NCBI GenBank assembly: GCA_016278415.1
Contig: JADQBV010000147.1
Location: forward strand, 1-6,667
Reading direction: 5' to 3'
DNA length: 6,667 bases
Source of the DNA: Halanaerobiales bacterium
Lineage (GTDB): Bacteria; Bacillota_F; Halanaerobiia; Halanaerobiales; DTU029
In this document: piece by piece, positions 4,960-6,667 of the stretch
Layout: every line of letters starts with the position of its first letter
How positions within the stretch are numbered: the stretch's first letter is position 1
The notes under the pieces: generated by a model
The model's database searches: none
What the model was told of the DNA's origin: nothing
The model's input: the letters and a program-made list of their open reading frames with translations, nothing else
Program-made: the position numbers and the translations under genes

Positions 4960-5808
4960 ATGGGAAAAGTGTTTCCAAGAACAGAAGTTGCCGGTAGATC
5001 GTTATCAAGGATGATAATAGGAACGAATTGGGTTTTAGGATATAGTCATACAAGTTCGGCAGCCGATCAAATAATTAAGCTTAGAAACCAGAAAGTGGAG
5101 GATATTGTTAGGATGCTTGAGGTTTTCTTATATAGAGGTGTTGATACTATTATGGCTCCATTTGCTGGTAACCAGCATTTAGTTAATGCTGTTAAGGAAG
5201 CCCAGCAAAGAACTGGGAAAGAATTGATAATAATTGATACACCTATTATTAATGTTGATGATAATAATAATGCAAGAAAAGAGGCTGAAAAGGCTATAGG
5301 TGAAAGTAAAAAAATAGGTGCGACTTTTTGCCTACCACATCATGTATCAGTAGAACAATTAGTTAATAAGAATAAAAAGGTAATTGATAGACTTCCAGAC
5401 TATTTAAAAATGATTCGTGATCATGAAATGATACCAGGTCTATCTTGCCATATGCCTGAGCTTATTATTTATTCTGATTTAAATGAGTACGATGTTCAAA
5501 CATATATACAATTGTATAATTGTATGGGATTTCTGATGCAGGTTGAGGTTGAATATATCCATAAAGTTATTTGGAATGCTAAGAAACCAGTAATGACAAT
5601 AAAATCTATGGCTGCTGGACGTGTAAGCCCATTTGTAGGATTAACTTTTTCCTGGAGTACTATACGTCCTTGTGATATGGTTACTGTTGGGTGTATGGCT
5701 CCTGAAGAGGCCGCTGAAGATATAGAAATCTCATTAGCTGCTATAGAAAGACGTCCTCCTTGCCTTGAAGGCCGCAGTAGCCCGAAAAAAACAGAAATTA
5801 TGCAATAA
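4960..5808 (+). CDS. TIM-barrel protein, aldo/keto-reductase-like, function unknown
   Basis: I use ATG 4960 because AGGAGATGA (4943-4951) lies eight bases before it; ATG 4948 falls inside that site. The 282-residue protein has no signal peptide or membrane segment. It alternates strands and helices as a TIM barrel: RMIIGTNW (17-24), GVDTIMAP (60-67), ELIIIDTP (88-95), GATFCLPHH (120-128), IPGLSCHMPE (158-167), KKPVMTIKSMAAGR (208-221) and CDMVTVGCMAPEEAAEDI (238-255). The last two segments resemble the end of aldo/keto reductases, but I see no standard Asp-Tyr-Lys-His set. Cysteines and histidines cluster at C124-H127-H128 and C163-H164. The gene follows remnants of a sugar transporter, kinase and repressor, so a role in sugar catabolism is likely by context only. 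It is the only intact enzyme-like gene of that cluster here. Confidence 0.85.
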   Translation: MGKVFPRTEVAGRSLSRMIIGTNWVLGYSHTSSAADQIIKLRNQKVEDIVRMLEVFLYRGVDTIMAPFAGNQHLVNAVKEAQQRTGKELIIIDTPIINVDDNNNARKEAEKAIGESKKIGATFCLPHHVSVEQLVNKNKKVIDRLPDYLKMIRDHEMIPGLSCHMPELIIYSDLNEYDVQTYIQLYNCMGFLMQVEVEYIHKVIWNAKKPVMTIKSMAAGRVSPFVGLTFSWSTIRPCDMVTVGCMAPEEAAEDIEISLAAIERRPPCLEGRSSPKKTEIMQ

Positions 5809-5969
5809 TAAAATTAATATTAAACTAGATAACTAAACCTAGAGGTTGTAGACCAGTATTATGACTGATTTTCTTCTTTATGAGATACATAATCATAGTG
5901 AACCGTATCATTTAGAACACATAGGAATGGCTTTTTAGAAAATATTACCCTGTTGTTAATAAGGTATTA
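5809..5969. other. Intergenic stretch with a possible short gene remnant
   Basis: No supported gene. A 25-codon frame at 5861-5938 (+) reads MTDFLLYEIHNHSEPYHLEH and continues IGMAF, with no good ribosome binding site. In a neighbouring frame PVVNKVLKGVSMIRDSF follows across the hairpin at 5970-5999. These could be scraps of another lost member of the sugar cluster, but I do not recognise the family. Confidence 0.3.
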
Positions 5970-5999
5970 AAAGGAGTCTCTATGATCAGAGACTCCTTT
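5970..5999. terminator. Bidirectional terminator hairpin between convergent genes
   Basis: AAAGGAGTCTCT (5970-5981) and AGAGACTCCTTT (5988-5999) pair perfectly over 12 bp around a 6-base loop. The T runs are short: TTT then GTACATT on the plus strand, TTTT then AATACC on the minus strand. The hairpin lies 161 bases after the TIM-barrel gene and 48 bases past the stop of the minus-strand gene, the usual place for a shared terminator. Confidence 0.7.
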
Positions 6000-6047
6000 G
6001 TACATTATGGAACAGGTAGTAAAGGCAGCTGTGGTTTTAATAGCCTA

Positions 6048-6416
6048 TTATGTATAAATAGCAGCTATTTTATCTATAGGTATGTACCAGCGAGCACTTG
6101 TTTCAGGGTTAATCAAAACTAACAAATACCCTTTTTTCCTTATATCACTAATCCAGCCTTTAAGGTTGTAATGGGATGTTCCTGTTGTAAGAAGGAGTTT
6201 GATTTCACATTTTTTTTCTCTTAAATCCTGTAATATGTCTTTCATTTCAGACAGACAGCAATGGTTTTTTTTTCTGGAACACTTTTTCTTCTTATTCTTT
6301 TCCTTTTCTAGCTTGTTTGATTCTTTATGTAGAGATCGCTTTTGTTGTTGCTTAATATAAAGCGTTGAAGCTACATATATATTTAATAACTTTAGTAGAC
6401 AAATAATATTTATCAT
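6048..6416 (-). CDS. Small protein with hydrophobic N-terminus, Lys-rich linker and C-terminal beta domain
   Basis: Unrecognised 122-residue protein. The start is well supported: TAGGAGGTGAT lies four bases before the ATG on the minus strand, close to a perfect ribosome binding site. Residues 1-21 (MINIICLLKLLNIYVASTLY) are hydrophobic and may anchor it in the membrane. Residues 22-54 are very basic, with KNKKKK and a CC pair. Residues 56-70 look helical. Residues 70-122 alternate like a small beta barrel: CEIKLLLTTGT, LKGWISDI, GYLLVLINPE, WYIPIDKIAAIY. This strand order, with a G-x-I turn and an IP-x-x-KI end, resembles Sm/LSm-like barrels, but the match is weak and no RNA-binding residues can be assigned. 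The partial gene upstream on the same strand ends similarly, so this is probably one of a paralogue pair. Confidence 0.82.
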   Translation of the reverse strand: MINIICLLKLLNIYVASTLYIKQQQKRSLHKESNKLEKEKNKKKKCSRKKNHCCLSEMKDILQDLREKKCEIKLLLTTGTSHYNLKGWISDIRKKGYLLVLINPETSARWYIPIDKIAAIYT

Positions 6417-6483
6417 ATTATCACCTCCTAAGATTAATGGGTAATGGATATATAGTAGGTAGCTGATAATAATTATATTTAAA

Positions 6484-6514
6484 GACCAGTTAGATGGAGC
6501 TTATCTAACTGGTC
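6484..6514 (-). terminator. Terminator-like hairpin behind the upstream minus-strand gene
   Basis: GACCAGTTAGAT (6484-6495) and ATCTAACTGGTC (6503-6514) pair perfectly over 12 bp around a 7-base loop. Read on the minus strand, the stem is followed by TTTAAATATAAT, a weak T run; on the plus strand AAACATG follows. It lies 46 bases past the stop of the partial minus-strand gene and so probably ends that transcript. TATAAT (6477-6472, minus) just beyond might serve as the -10 box of the 122-residue gene, but no -35 box fits. Confidence 0.6.
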
Positions 6515-6560
6515 AAACATGTTATTTAAAATATACCTAATCTTAATTATTAAATATTAT

Positions 6561-6667
6561 TTATTCATTGAGTACATTGTGTCTACGACGCTTTTTTTCA
6601 CCTGGACAAACCTTACAGATAGCAGCGATTTTATCAATAGCAATAAAACACTTGGAATTATCATCAG
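6561..6667 (-). CDS. C-terminal end of a paralogue of the 122-residue protein (partial)
   Basis: Read on the minus strand, 34 codons are open from the window edge to TAA at 6563-6561. The peptide is DDNSKCFIAIDKIAAICKVC followed by PGEKKRRRHNVLNE. Its IDKIAAI matches the last seven common residues of the neighbouring protein (SARWYIPIDKIAAIYT), in the same place relative to the C-terminus apart from a 16-residue basic tail. A similar DNA sequence is also seen (6621-6641 against 6057-6076). The tail holds the C-x-x-C pair CKVC and a KKRRR patch. Function unknown; the pair may be a tandem duplication. The N-terminal part lies outside the window. Confidence 0.72.
   Translation of the reverse strand, partial: DDNSKCFIAIDKIAAICKVCPGEKKRRRHNVLNE

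Overview
The window is about 30% G+C with strong AGGAGG-type ribosome binding sites and sigma-A-like promoters, and its protein families are typical of low-G+C Gram-positive anaerobes. My best guess is a Clostridia or Halanaerobiales-type Firmicute. That placement comes from codon and base use and family flavour only.

Left part (1-2259): the last 30 codons of a sensor histidine kinase end in an intrinsic terminator. A promoter region then leads into an intact two-gene ABC exporter, a BcrA/NisF-like ATPase overlapped by an ABC-2 six-helix permease. Behind it lies a secreted serine hydrolase (beta-lactamase/DD-peptidase superfamily) cut to 60 codons, with no catalytic domain. The kinase, exporter and cell-wall hydrolase together look like an envelope-stress or peptide-antibiotic resistance locus that has lost one member.

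Middle part (2260-5808): after about 390 bases without a confident gene, but with a near-consensus promoter, comes an intact PaaX-family regulator. It is followed by about 1.35 kb of wreckage of a sugar-uptake operon. In order there are remnants of a sugar-binding protein, a still perfect intrinsic terminator, a sugar ABC ATPase start, a sugar ABC permease end, a ribokinase-type PfkB kinase and a DeoR-family repressor. Several keep their start with its ribosome binding site, or their stop, but have lost their middles and changed frame. The decay is therefore mainly real deletion rather than base-calling error. Directly behind the wreckage is an intact 282-codon gene for a TIM-barrel, aldo/keto-reductase-like protein of unknown activity. 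Its own possible promoter carries a 14-base perfect palindrome.

Right part (5809-6667): a perfect 12-bp hairpin separates the plus-strand genes from two minus-strand genes. One is a complete 122-residue protein with a hydrophobic N-terminus, a lysine-rich linker and a small C-terminal beta domain. The other is the C-terminal end of a probable paralogue, cut by the window edge; both share the motif IDKIAAI. A second perfect 12-bp hairpin lies between them. No CRISPR array, tRNA, rRNA or complete mobile element is visible.
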